Assembly (NCBI GenBank): GCA_004352715.1
Contig: SCFE01000119.1
Span: 1,310,553 to 1,374,552, forward strand
Length of the DNA: 64,000 nt
DNA from: Hofstenia miamia
Taxonomy: Eukaryota; Xenacoelomorpha; Acoela
Direction of reading: 5' to 3'
Shown: one piece after another, positions 26,101 to 37,369 of the stretch
How positions within the stretch are numbered: the stretch's first letter is position 1
Layout: every line of letters starts with the position of its first letter
Translations under genes and position numbers: made by a program
Notes under the pieces: model-generated
Told to the model about the DNA's origin: nothing
Databases searched by the model: none
The model's input: the letters and a program-made list of their open reading frames with translations, nothing else

Positions 26101-26961
26101 AGTTTGAAGTTGGTTTGCAATTTTTTTCCCAGAAATATAGGGATTTTTGAGAGCAATTGCGACTGTTTTCTGAATGAATTTTCCAATAATTTTTCGAGAG
26201 CGTCCACTTCCTTTTCTTCTTTTGAGAGATTCTCCTTGTCGAATTTTTTTCAGCTTTCGAAAATAAGTTTGCGATGTCGCAAAGGCGTTTTCAAGCTGTT
26301 CCAACGTTTCCATTCCGAAGAAATCAAGTAGAAACTTTGCAAAGCAAAACAATTTGTTTGGTAAGTGTTTTCAAATAATTACGAAGTACCAGTTTAATTA
26401 ATTACTTTTTTGTTTGACCATTTTAAAGTTCAAAAAATTCTCGTTGTCTTTTATTTTTATGGTTTTCCTCTAAAACGTCTCAATACGTTTCCACAAAGCG
26501 TGAAAAAATAGGTGTTCAGTCTCATTTTTTTTGCAGCCAACTATACTTGTTGCCATAAATATTTTGCAAAATTGAGTTACTTATTGCTTTAGATTCCTGT
26601 CTACCTCACTCATTTTCCAGATGGAACATCTTTACAAAATGGTTTGCATTGGGCGCAAATGGTGAAAAGCAATAAAACTCAAATGTATAATTATGGAAAA
26701 TCTGGTAATTTAGCCCACTACAATCAGACTACTCCACCTATTTATGATCTGTCAAAAATTACAGTACCTATTGGGCTGTACTCAGGGACAAACGACTATC
26801 TTGCAGATCCAGAAGATGTTGCTGTATTAGTACATAATATTGCAAAGACTCTTAAGGTTCACAAGGTATATGATCAATACAATCACTTCGATTTTGTGTG
26901 GGGAGATAACTCATATCAAACAGTGTATAAGGATGTACTACAATTTTTTGAGTCAGATTAA
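23195..26961 (+). CDS. acid lipase (lysosomal/gastric lipase family), three exons
   Basis: Exons are 23,195-23,531, 24,435-24,901 and 26,593-26,961, with GT-AG introns of 903 bp (phase 1) and 1,691 bp (phase 0). The spliced product is 390 aa, against about 399 aa in human lysosomal acid lipase. This family hydrolyses cholesteryl esters and triglycerides in lysosomes or after secretion. Residues 1-20 form a hydrophobic signal peptide. IEYWGYP (34-39 region) and TEDGYIL start the mature enzyme, HGLLD (77-81) is the oxyanion region, and GHSQG holds nucleophile Ser165. The other triad members are Asp336 in SGTNDYLAD and His366 in YNHFDFVWG. Several N-glycosylation sequons are present. The ATG at 23,195 is chosen because it gives the signal peptide; no in-frame ATG lies just upstream. 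Intron 2 contains an antisense Tc1-like element. The triad is complete, so the gene looks functional. Confidence 0.93.
25180..26543 (-). mobile_element. Tc1/mariner element inside lipase intron 2
   Basis: The two ends are inverted repeats starting TAGTTGGCTGCAAAAAAAA followed by C or T and GAGACT, about 25 bp with one mismatch. Both are flanked by TA, the target duplication of this superfamily. The boundary is ambiguous by 2 bp because the ends read TATAGTTGG. The length is about 1.36 kb, normal for a full-size Tc1 element. It lies antisense to the lipase gene, wholly within intron 2, which would be about 330 bp without it. An 85-N gap interrupts it. Confidence 0.9.
25300..26313 (-). CDS. Tc1-like DD34E transposase
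   Basis: One frame encodes 337 aa if the 85-N gap (25,643-25,727) has its true length; it stays open across the gap. The enzyme cuts and rejoins the element at TA sites. An N-terminal helix-turn-helix region includes GSGRSRK and YISGKKIANQL. The catalytic triad is Asp129 (WITDE), Asp241 (QQDGATPH) and Glu276 (SPIENVW), with exactly 34 residues between the last two, so DD34E. VWGALSYRG is the usual block between the first two. The ATG at 26,313 (METLEQLE) is the first good start. No frameshift or stop is visible, which suggests a fairly recent insertion, but the masked 29 codons could hide a defect. Confidence 0.88.
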   Translation of the reverse strand: METLEQLENAFATSQTYFRKLKKIRQGESLKRRKGSGRSRKIIGKFIQKTVAIALKNPYISGKKIANQLQTEADISVHETTVQRTLKKSGVTKIGRKNRLLITKEHQEKRLNFVKDWKDYTFEDVWITDECVFQLHRNKVQVWSSKKCPRPTKAVPKFDQKIMVWGALSYRGFYLKILDGKATIDSQRYCQIIAEXXXXXXXXXXXXXXXXXXXXXXXXXXXXXMPYADALYDDGWILQQDGATPHTSAKTKNWFSENNIQFLQWPPSSADLSPIENVWQILKNDVEKKNPKNISDLKEKIQESQHILTSEMKSNLMKSVSVRLNEVISTGGKQIRL

Positions 26962-27304
26962 AAAAGTTTTTGTTTATAGTGTACTTCACTTTAGGAAACT
27001 TTGATAAACCAATATAGATATAGAATAACGGACATAAAATAACAGGAAAATTAACTATTTGCGGATTTGTAAGAGAGGACGTCAAACTAAAAAGTGAAAT
27101 TATTGTTCATGAATGAAACTATTGAGAAATGTTAAAATCCCAATAGTATAACACCACTTTACAAATCTTGTCTACTTGAATTGTTACTTTTTATATACAA
27201 TATAAAATAATTTTATAAATCTTTTTGATGAGCATTGAAAGCAAATAATAAGTTAAGAGTAAATTATTACTAGTTTTCGCAACACTATTATTTTTATTGT
27301 TTCA

Positions 27305-27335
<31 letters not shown>

Positions 27336-28426
27336 TAGATTGAATTAAAAAGTTGAAAATTGGCAATAAAGTGATACTTTTATATAGCAGACACTCCATT
27401 TAAAATCTAAATAAATAATTATTTACATAAATCGATATTTCTATAAAGTCTTGAAAGTTTATTGATGTCGAACTGCAATAATACTTACTTTTTAATGATA
27501 AAATGAACTTGGATTTAAAATTTTTGCTTTCGAAATGTTAGCAAACTTGTTTAAAACTTAAAATTTTGAAAAAAAATGTATTCCCTACAAAAAATAGACA
27601 ACTTAGAATGGATGTGTATCCAACGATATTCATTAAAAAAAGAATTAAACTTTTCACATGGATGAAATTAACTATTCCAACCGGTGACAAATCAAATGAA
27701 TAACTATTACTACGCTAATATTTGAAAAAAATAATAATCAATGCAATTTCCTCATTTTTGTAGTAGGTGCAGGAAATTTCATGTTTATTTGCATTCATAG
27801 AAAAATTACAACTTATATTTATATATATATTCTTTTGTAAAACATCACGACAAACAAGATCTCCTGTAGATAAACGTATGCTGATACATACCAGAGCCGG
27901 AAATATCAATTGGGTAAGATTAATATTCACTCAGGTATTAACTTAGTTTAAATCAGCTGAAGTGAGTCAATTGGTTTTGTTGGACATTTTTGTCTCATAA
28001 TGTTTGGCACAACAGATGCTTCGTTTTCATCAGCAAAATACAAGGGCAAAAGAAAGTGAAGAAAATATGCAGGAATCTATTTTCAAATTTACAGATTTTG
28101 TCGAAAAATTCATCTGAACGAATATGTAAAGCTTATTCATCCAGAGGCAATATTGTTGTTAAATCGTATTGAGGAAAACTTTTAAATGTCAGTAAAAGTA
28201 CGAAGCATCTTGAAGTGTTTCAACAAACTTTTTTGCGATATGACTGGGCTGAAACCAAGGTGTAAACCTTGGCTGGAACTCAAGCTAATTTGGTATATGG
28301 ATTATTTGGTGCCAAAACGCACAACTAGACAATATCTGATGTAAATGGGAATTAGAGGACTCAAAGCCTCTCAAAAACCCATTTTATCACAAATTTGTGG
28401 AAATATTTGTTTTGGTGTGGTGCACA
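26962..28426. other. lipase 3' flank and intergenic DNA
   Basis: An AATAAA at 27,365-27,370, about 400 bp after the lipase stop, is a candidate poly(A) signal. A (TA)n run is at 27,305-27,332. No gene is recognised in the rest. Confidence 0.4.
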
Positions 28427-28739
28427 CAATGACATTTGTTCGAAATGTTTCATTTTTCATTTTCGTTTTTCATTCTTTGTTTTCATTTTTCAAATTTAAA
28501 TTTAATTTTTAACTAAGACTTTATTAAATAATAAAAATAAACATGAAAAATGAAAAACGAAATTGAAATGTTTAATTTTTCATTTTCGTTTTCCAGTTTT
28601 CTTTTAAAAAAATTAAAAAATGGAAATTTGCAAAGTGAAAATGAAAAATGGTCATTTCCGTTTTTCAATTTCAATTTTCATTTAATCTTTCTAAATGATC
28701 AAAATGAAAAATGAAAAACCGAATTGAATTGGCCACCTG
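28427..28739. mobile_element. non-autonomous hAT-like element with TTTTCATTTTTC subterminal repeats
   Basis: The interval is filled with copies of TTTTCATTTTCG/TTTTTCATTTTTC in direct orientation on the left and inverted on the right. The right end reads GGCCACCTG (complement CAGGTGGCC) and the left CAATGACATTTG. Short CA-starting ends plus inverted arrays of a short subterminal repeat fit hAT. The flanking octamers do not match well, so boundaries are tentative. Confidence 0.45.
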
Positions 28740-29366
28740 GTACCTGCATAGATTGAGAAACGTATTATTTATTGTTTTACATTAAAATATTTATAATTTT
28801 ATACTTTTGTTTTTCGTTTAGAAATGGCTTTACTTGCTTAAGATCTTTGTCATCTGTGCAATATTCATAATTAATTTTGGATAAAATCAATGCCTCAGAA
28901 AATTGATTGACCAACTGTACTATTTTGAACAAAAAGGTCAATTGCATGCCATTTGATGAAGATTCAATAATACCAATTTTACTAATCCCATGTATTTTTC
29001 ATCAATGATAATATTAAAAATTGTAAAAAATCCTTAGATCTATATGATTGCATCATCTTTTACCACGTATTAGAAAATATTAATTGAAAAATGTCCAAAA
29101 AATATCAGAATTAGTCTTTGAAGTAAACATTCTTAGTCCCCTTTCCTTATTGATAGCCCCTATTAGGAGGAAAATCATTCATATGTGCTTTGTTTATAGT
29201 AATCCAGTTGAATTCTACTAATCGTTTAAAATCCACAATAATGGCATTCTGCTTAAAACTGTTAAAAACTTTGTAAAAGTCCACTACTAAATCTGGTACA
29301 TATGCAATGAAATTACATTTTGCAAAATGTGAAAGTCGGTCCTATTTTTGGTTAACTCAGTTTCGC
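28740..29366. other. intergenic, nothing recognised
   Basis: No supported gene or repeat. Confidence 0.4.
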
Positions 29367-29369
29367 TTA

Positions 29370-29600
29370 ATAATCACAGTACGATTTTTGCAGCAATATC
29401 TGCAGCAAACGATTGACGATTATTAGTTTCCATTTACCTAATGTACCAAATTTGGTCAGTAAAATCCAGTTTGCACTTGTTGTAGTCGATTGTGTGGCCA
29501 GCAGTCTCCCAGTATGCAGCAATAGCCTTTGCTTCCATACCGTAACGTACTTCAAGGTCTGACACTTTTGTTGATATAGTTTCATAATTTGAAGCCACTT
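29370..29600 (-). pseudogene. unidentified coding-like fragment
   Basis: Reading leftwards from about 29,597, one frame gives about 49 codons of protein-like composition (ASNYETISTK, then YGMEAKAIAAYWETAGHTI, then DFTDQIWYI). It meets TAA, then continues in the same frame with METNNRQSFAADIAAKIVL. I do not recognise the family. It could be an exon ending at the GTAAAT near 29,454 or, given the neighbourhood, a transposon protein with a stop. No function is proposed. Confidence 0.3.
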
Positions 29601-29766
29601 GTCATTGTGCAAATCTATTGATCAAGAAATATGTGTATTGATTTTTACAATGATTTTAGTAAGAATGTTAGCAGTGAATGTAATGACTATATGTTAACGA
29701 GTTACATTTGATAAACTAGAGTTGTTTCAACCAAAAACCTCCTATATATATATATATATATATATA

Positions 29767-30025
29767 AGCAAAGAAACGTTAAAAGAACTACTTGAAATCG
29801 CTTGTCTTGCCCACTCATTTATATTTAATAACAATAACTTATTTATAAACAAATAGAAGTTAATTCGATGGGTTCGCCTCTTGGACCAACTATAGCACAA
29901 TCTGAAATGAACATCATTGAGAAAAAATTCAAAGAAAACCAATTTTTATTTTATAAGAGATAAATTGATGGCATCTTTGGAATATTTAATGATAAAGGAC
30001 AGCAAATGAATTTCTTAACAAATTA
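29767..30025 (+). pseudogene. Penelope-like element reverse transcriptase fragment
   Basis: The reading contains KETLKELLEIACLAHSFIF, then KQIEVNSMGSPLGPTIAQ, then FYKR followed by a stop and IDGIFGIF. The block of F-F-N, YKQI-G, MGSPLGP-A and Y-R-(Y)-DDIF is characteristic of Penelope-like reverse transcriptases. Stops and a changed DD motif (here IDG) show decay. It starts directly at a (TA)n run (29,743-29,766). Confidence 0.65.
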
Positions 30026-30198
30026 AAACTAGAATTGAATTAAATTGATTACATCAAACGAACTTATCTGTTTTGTTAATGCATGCATTTATAAATTCTT
30101 AAGCACTTAGCGTAGTAGTTTTAAAAAGTTTTAATTCCCGCAATAATTTATTCCGAATTTCATCAATAAAAATGCATATGCTTATAAACAAATATATG

Positions 30199-30199
<1 letters not shown>

Positions 30200-30276
<77 letters not shown>

Positions 30277-30277
30277 A
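30200..30277. repeat. (TA)n microsatellite
   Basis: About 75 bp of almost pure TA dinucleotide. Tyr-Ile-rich frames across it are not genes. Confidence 0.9.
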
Positions 30278-30279
30278 AA

Positions 30280-31188
30280 AGCAATAAATTTAGTCCCTAA
30301 AAAAATTACATTGCGAATTTGGAATAAGGGTCAATTGGATAATAGAAGTACGTAACTGAAATGAAAGAATTTTTAAAAANGGTTCATAGTCTATGTTCAA
30401 ATACAGCGATGATCTATTTACTATTATTGCGATATAATAAAATAGTTTATATCTATTGCCAATGACTGCTATATCAATATTTACCATTTGTAATATAGTA
30501 GTTAATTCTCAAATATATTTTTTAACATGAAAATAATTCCATTGTACTGTAAGTTAAATTAACTGTTTGAAATATATAGTTCATTCATCGAACAATTTTA
30601 TAAGCAAATTTACACTTTATAATCCAAAGTTTGTTTTAGTTTACATGGAGAAAGCAAATTCATTGAACTTACCATATATATCGAATTTTAATCTTGCTGA
30701 ATTTCTTTCAAAAGCACCAGTTTTTTATTTGCAAAGCAATATGGTGACCATGCAGCTGAGCATGTGGAGTTACAGCAAGCAGGCGGTTGCAAACACATTG
30801 TTTGCTTTGTGACATAGCTTCACCAGCGTAGTTCTGAGCCAACTCCAAATGAAGTTAAATGTTTATCACGTCTACGTAACTATTAAGTGCACATTTTAAT
30901 GTAACAGATTCACTATCAGCTGTGTGTATGGATGTTCTGCATCTAAATTTTCGGAAATCCAGCAATGGTTCAAGTGACGATTTTAGTAACTACATAACAG
31001 CAATTTTGTCGGCTACAGCATCATTGCTATAATGCTTTGTCTATATATATATATCTATATATATATATATATATATATATAGATGGAAAGCAATAAATTT
31101 AGTCCCTAAAAAAATTACATTGCGAATTTGGAATAAGGGTCAATTGGATAATAGAAGTACGTAACTGAAATGAAAGAATTTTTAAAAA
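30280..31188. repeat. 100-bp direct repeats beside a single N
   Basis: Bases 30,280-30,379 recur at 31,089-31,188, each copy preceded by a (TA)n run. The first copy ends exactly at the N (30,380). The left contig therefore seems to end in sequence that the right contig carries about 700 bp further in. This may be an assembly misjoin or haplotype difference, or less likely a true repeat. Confidence 0.6.
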
Positions 31189-32519
31189 CATAACTGTAAA
31201 AACAAATATGTAATGCTAGAGTTATCTCATAACTAGCAAATATATGAAGCTACCTAGATTATTGTGCAAATAAATAGAGAAGTCTAGGAATATCTTAGTG
31301 CAAAAACATTTTCTTGAAATTTCAACATAATTAAAGAGCTTTATATATTCATTAATATCAGTGATGTGTCTTAAATAATTAAAATATGAACTAAATAAAT
31401 ACTAAAAGATAACAACTTTGTTAAGGAAAACGTTGAATCAAGATGTTTTTAATTGAGCATGAATTTGTAAGTAATTAAAATACAGGGTGTTTCATTTAAC
31501 CCTTTCTCATCCGTGGGTGTACTTCCTCAGCACTCCTTGAAAAATATTGTTATATTTCAAATTTGAAAGAAAATTTGTTCCCATATTTTGATGACTTTTC
31601 CTAAAAAATATATTAGGAAAAGAAGTCATTAAAATGGTATAAATTTTATGAATATTTTGTGATATGTATTCATTATATTCCATATAAACCAATATTTTAT
31701 GAATTCATCTTGCAAACGATAAGTTGTTAAGTAAATATTTATTTATATATTTTAAATGGCCTTGCAATGAATATTTTGGTAATTAGCTATATGTTAGCTA
31801 TGACAATTCCAAATATCAATGACATCCTGTTATGGAAACATATATTTTCAAAAGTGTTTGATACTAGGTTCAAAACACCAAAATATCGAATTTTTTTCTT
31901 CTTAGGATTTAGCCTTGTGTATGCTATAGTCCTGCCAAGTTTTGCTGCTTGGTGATGAATATGAATGATTTCAATGGTGAAAAAACCTGGCCCATATAGG
32001 CTTACAAGACGTAAAAGGAATTAGTTGCTTCACCAAAATCCTTAAATGACTGTGCATCAATTGACTTGTGATTTTCTCTGCCTAGGGGATCAAGAAAGCA
32101 CTGCAACGTCTAGTCGTAAGGATTGAGACATGCTTTATATCCGGAAACGAAGTGCAGACTTCATCAGGCAAACAACTGTAAGACAATTTGAATGCAATCT
32201 TCAGCAGATCATTTGAATATCTGCTATTATATATTACATTACTATATTTTCCAATTAACATTTACGGGGATAATTGACAATGTTACATCAAATTAGGTCC
32301 TTGCGAGTTGACTTTTTGTGTTCTCTAGTAGAGTTTAGTTGGAACCCTAGCTTGTGAGTTGGAGCCGAGTTACAATTATAATTTTCACGATTGGCTAAGA
32401 TATATATAGCTGTGCTACCTTATATAAATAGTGAAAGGGAGACGCATTCTTCGACACTAGACAAAAAATTGATGAAAAATGGATGTCTTTCAAGCTAATA
32501 TCGAATTGGTTTTGAATAC
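31189..32519. other. intergenic, nothing recognised
   Basis: No supported gene. TTAACCCTTTCTCATCCG at about 31,497 could be a lone piggyBac-type end, but no partner end was found. Confidence 0.35.
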
Positions 32520-32602
32520 TCGAAATGTGGAGTTGAGTTTTTGGACCTCGAGTACTCGAACACGATTCGAACTCCGCGGATATCGAGTACTTGCAGGCCC
32601 TA
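32520..32602. mobile_element. possible hAT right end with CTCGAGTA-type subterminal repeats
   Basis: A cluster of CTCGA/GTACTCGAA repeats ends in TTGCAGGCCCTA, whose complement TAGGGCCTGCAAGTACTCG resembles hAT termini. A possible left partner near 32,347 (CTAGCTTGTGAGTTGG) is weak and no target duplication was found. Confidence 0.35.
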
Positions 32603-33157
32603 TAATAATTGTGCAAGAAGTGCCAATTGGGAAAACTATTATGGTATGAGTGAGATTGTCAGAATATAGCAGGTTCCGGAATAGTTGTATTTCAACATGG
32701 ACTTCTATAATTAAATTCTTTTATTATTGAATTTAAGAGCGGAATTAATAAATGACTGAGTGAAATCGGCCAAATGTTGCTGCTATTTATTCATTTGTTC
32801 CAGTCCAGTAGGTGTTATAGAAGTTCATGATTTTAACTTTAATGCAACATCAACGCTAATAAAATAGAAAAGCTCACTTTTATCAATTTGACATCATTGT
32901 GTTGTATTGGGAAGCCTCTAATCTATTCGTTTATCTTGGATATTTGAAAATGGTTTGGTGGTTGAAAAGGCGTCGTTATAACGTTTTATTTGTTAGTGTT
33001 CCATTTATTGTCACATTATTGTTTTTATTAGGATATTTTAAGGAACATGACATATTTGAATTTGATTTTACATAAGAAATATTGTTAAGCTAATAAACTG
33101 GTATTTAAAGGATTGATCGTGTGAATTGCATTTAATACAAATATATTCACATTGTAC

Positions 33158-34274
33158 CAGAGGCGTGCATTCAGGGTAAGCAAGGTAAGCGCCGCTTGCC
33201 CATTGAAATTTATTTGAACAAATGAAGAAAAATATTTATGCTTACACAACATATTTATAAATTTCCAATTCTTTGAAAAGTTCCCTTTTTTCTTAAATTC
33301 TAAACATTAAGCTAATTACTGTTCATTTTTGTCATTTAAACAATGTAGAATACTGTATTTTGGGAGGTTTTTTCTTGTTGAACAATTGAACTATATGAGT
33401 TTTGTAATAATTGATTTAATATTATGAACAGCAATAATAATCAATATCCTATTACTTAAATTTGCGTCGCAATATTTGCTCGACCGTACCTTAATTGTGA
33501 TAATTGGTTTTGATAAAAATCAATGTTTCTCAATTACAACTGAAAACAGTCCGCGCAACTGTCTGCCGCTTCCTTTATCACACTTTGTTAACGTAATTGA
33601 CAAAATCTCCAACCAATCAAAATTCGAAAATACTACGAGAGGACCGCGGAAATCTTACCGCGGGATTGTTCAATGATTTATATTGTCGAGGCGACAATGG
33701 TGATTGAAATTTTAAACTAGAACTGCAATTTAGCCTCCAAATCACTTATAATTGATGACAATCAAAGTGTAACTTTCAAAATTAGATTTTTTACTTAACA
33801 ATCACAAGAAAATTTCACTTAATTTACAAAAATGGATGTATAGAAATAACATTAAAATAGAAATAAATAAATGTTGAAGTAAATACAGTCAATTTAGTAA
33901 ATTCAGATGTAAATTTTTGTATTTGGCTAACCTATATTGATCAGTTTCAAAACCTTTAAAACTGACCATCTGTAATAAACTGTAATACACTGATTCAATT
34001 CGTCATTTTGTCAAAATTTTTCTTATAAATTTTGCACACTACTAATATGATCATCTTCAAGATAATTGAGCGACATAACATCAATTGCATTGTGAGCATT
34101 ACTAATTGTTTCTCGAAATAAAATGTTGTATTTATATTATCTGGTAAATTTTTTAGATAATGATTTATATGCTTGAAATTAAAGTTATATGCAACATATG
34201 CAATACAAACATATAAATTTTATAATTATATCATATTCCACTTTCCCCATTAATATGTGCTTTGCACGCCACTG
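33158..34274. mobile_element. non-autonomous hAT element with perfect 8-bp target duplication
   Basis: The element begins CAGAGGCGTGCA and ends with the complement of CAGTGGCGTGCA, a 12-bp terminal inverted repeat with one mismatch. It is flanked on both sides by CATTGTAC, a perfect 8-bp target duplication, the hallmark of hAT insertion. The 1,117-bp interior has no transposase, so it depends on an autonomous relative elsewhere. The perfect duplication suggests it is younger than the other hAT copies here. Confidence 0.88.
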
Positions 34275-34816
34275 CATTGTACTGTTTATTAGAATTTAAG
34301 AACTCATCACATATGTTAGAAGAGGGCGAATTAGCCAAGTCGTTTACCTTGAATCATTCGATATCTATTCAACTTAATCGTCAATTTCCTTTAGGTCACA
34401 CATCTGTTATTCATTTAAATTCAACAACTTAGACTAGATGATTTCTAAGGCCGTATCCGCCCATCAAATTCGACCTTTAAAAGATTGTATAAATGTTAAC
34501 AATCGAAATTTGCCTAAATACTAAAGCTGGTGTCCCGAGTTCATTGATGTGGTGTGAAATCTGTTCTTTCAAAGTGCTATACGCATATGAGTTAGTACTC
34601 TATTCTTTTGACTTTTTATCTTTCTAAAAATATATGTAACATAGTCTTACATAAAGAAAGAATTAATGGACATTCTTTGTTGAAAATATGAGTTACAGTA
34701 TCTCTCAAATGGTAATAAATAGGGGCACTAAAGGGGATAAAAGGATAGCAATGGTAATAGCACAAATATTTTGATAGGGGCAAATTAGGATATTTAATCT
34801 CTATGTTCTCTAAAAT
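34275..34816. other. intergenic, nothing recognised
   Basis: No supported feature. Confidence 0.4.
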
Positions 34817-35597
34817 TACCCAAATAGCAAGCATTGTTGGATAACCAATGGTCCATTAATGGAATTAATGGCCAACAATGGCCATTCATTTGCCAACCAT
34901 AACTAACAAAACAAAAAGTTTCAGAAACCTTAAAATTCCACAATTTTACAAAGAAATTATTATATTATTGAATATATTATATGCATTACATTCAAGTTTA
35001 ATTTCAATTTTCGAAAAGAATTATTCATCAGTTTCCTATAGCCCATTAATGGTGCGACAATGGTACATTAATGGAATTACTACATAGATCTGCCATCAAG
35101 CGTGCATATAGTAATTATAATGATTCATAATTATGCTAGATAAATTAAATTTTCATTGCAAATGAAATTAATTTCTCCTAAGTAGTTGATAACACAATCT
35201 AGTATGTCAGCTCTTGTTTTTATGAGCACTGTATAATGAATTCAATGGTTTGTATCAAAGTGTTCAAGCTTTAGGATAATATGCTATACACACGAATATG
35301 ATTGATAGGATCTCAAGGATAACCTTCAGTCCTTTATTGGGATTGTGTTAGTTTACAATTCAATGTTTGAACTTGTATTTTGCAATATATAAATTGTTTA
35401 TATATATACATATATATAAAGTAATGCTCTGGTCTATCATCAAAAACCTACTGCTTGCCACCAGGGCCCATTAATGTACCATTATTCGCTTACCAATGGG
35501 TCATTGTCGGATATGCATCACTAGCCGTTAGTTCTCCAGCGATCATCTGCCGTTAATGGTAAATACAATGGCCCATTAATGGCTTGCTAGTTGGGTA
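34817..35597. mobile_element. MITE-like element with CCATTAATGG palindromes
   Basis: The left end TACCCAAATAGCAAGC and right end GCTTGCTAGTTGGGTA are inverted repeats (15 of 16 match). Inside, the palindrome CCATTAATGG occurs at 34,853, 35,043 and 35,573, with near copies and many CAATGG/CCATTG words clustered at both ends. The left flank reads ATTA and the right TAAT, so a TA or TTA target is possible. No transposase is present. I do not recognise the superfamily. Confidence 0.65.
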
Positions 35598-36239
35598 ATA
35601 TTTGATTTGGTGGCCATAGTTACCATTAGCATGCTGTGATTCACTCTAAGCATCATAGCTCATCAACCGAAACTTTTGTGAAATATACTTGCGCAATAAT
35701 GAACAGTTTAAATTGTTTGTACATGCTACAAGATGGTGCTTTATTTATTTCTCTAGCGCATATTTTTGAGTTTCTAATGTTTTGGTGGTCGATTAACTGA
35801 AAAATAAAGATGGGAAAGTTTCTTACCCATGCCGATGATAAGTATTACGTTTTACTAAATCCCTATGATTCCCCATTGTGGTGGGGAGGGTTACTAAGAC
35901 AAAGTGACTTGGCTCAACCGTCTATCATCTCAAAATATGAGTTCACAAATATGAACCAAATGCATACCATGCTTAATCTATTACACATTAGAGTCCGTAG
36001 CTCCCTATAAATTAAGTTGTTAAGGACAAAAATAGCTGTAAAAACTTGCGTTAAGAGCAAAAAGTAAATAAAAGACTAATGAAACAAAATAGGGTTAAAT
36101 CACTATTTTTTATTTCACTGCTTTCCTCAACAATTGCAAAATTTACCAATAAATACTTTTCTTCTCTGTTAGTTTTATACTATCTCATCATCAAGTAAAT
36201 AAAAAGAGCAATTTGATAGAAAACATCACCAACCCAAAT
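35598..36239. other. intergenic, nothing recognised
   Basis: A 66-codon frame at 35,810-36,010 begins MGKFLTHADDKYYVLLNPY but matches no family I know and is not called as a gene. Confidence 0.35.
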
Positions 36240-36390
36240 ATTCTTTTGTGTATTCTTTGCAAAATTCTATTTCATTTATTGACTTTATTCATATAACAAA
36301 GATAAACTGATAAATGTGTACTGAATTGATAGCATAATTTCTTCTTCTGTATTCAGAATATTCCGGCAAAGCACGCAAACGGTTTTTTGT
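36240..36390. repeat. dispersed diverged repeat, copy 1
   Basis: This stretch aligns by eye with 50,388-50,540: both contain ATTCTTTGCAAA, CTATTTCATTTATT, GATAAACTGAT, AATGTGTNNTGAATTGATA and AGCAAACGG/AGCAAATGG in the same order. It is probably an old transposon remnant of unknown type. Confidence 0.5.
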
Positions 36391-36594
36391 TCTTAGGATT
36401 GTAATATTCTTCATGTAACTAGGCAGGTACACCTGCAGCTAATACTTGTTCAAATGTTGACTGTTCATTAATCTGAAGTTGTTCTTAGAATCTCGTAAAA
36501 TAGCCATTGGTCTCAAGAAGACAACCTTGAAGAGATGAATTCCCTCATGTCAGTATGTTGGTAAAAATGAGGAAATTGACTTTTATGGATATGA

Positions 36595-36905
36595 TTATTA
36601 CTGTATTCATAAAAAGAGCATTTGATTGATGAAATTCAATTGTTTGATTATTATATATTAAATCATGAAATTTTCATTTAATTGATTAGTGGGGACATCT
36701 CAGTTAATATTAATTGAACATTAATACACTAACATGTTANNNNNNNNNNNNNNNNNNNNNTTATTACTGTATTCATAAAAAGAGCATTTGATTGATGAAA
36801 TTCAATTGTTTGATTATTATATATTAAATCATGAAATTTTCATTTAATTGATTAGTGGGGACATCTCAGTTAATATTAATTGAACATTAATACACTAACA
36901 TGTTA
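36595..36905. repeat. 145-bp segment repeated across a 21-N gap (likely contig overlap)
   Basis: Bases 36,595-36,739 are repeated as 36,761-36,905, directly either side of the N run at 36,740-36,760. The copy before the gap ends at the gap and the other begins right after it, as expected of an unmerged contig overlap. Confidence 0.85.
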
Positions 36906-37369
36906 GTGACGTTGCAAATGAGGGGAGGGTTAAGATTTACATGATGCAAAATAGAATTTCATAGTAAATATATGCTCCTACTGAAAAATTATATTTTTTT
37001 AAACACTTTTAAGAAATTTGTCTTACATGTACTTCCATTTTATAAGGTCCGTTTTCGTAGGAAACTATATTAGAAGTTTAATGCAAATTAACATTTTCAG
37101 TAAACATATAGCTATGATGCTATCCTGTTCTGCAGGAGCGAGTATAGCTTTTAAGATTTGGAGGGGCTAAAATGACTTTGATATCTTTTGACAGAGTACT
37201 GTTTTTTTAAAGAAAATTTGGAAATAGGAAAGGCAGCAAAATTTAGTCCCATTCAAAAGTAAATATGAACTTATATAGCAAACATAAAGATAACAAAACA
37301 AAAAAAGAATATTGTTATTTGCTGAACACTTCTAAACATAAAAATATATGAGTAACAAAATCATAATTA

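Noticed and set aside
30099-30284. Tyr/Ile-rich frame on the minus strand
   Set aside because: Pure TA microsatellite translated.
32341-32602. Complete hAT element from 32,347 to 32,602
   Set aside because: The ends match poorly and the flanking octamers differ; only the right end is kept as a tentative feature.
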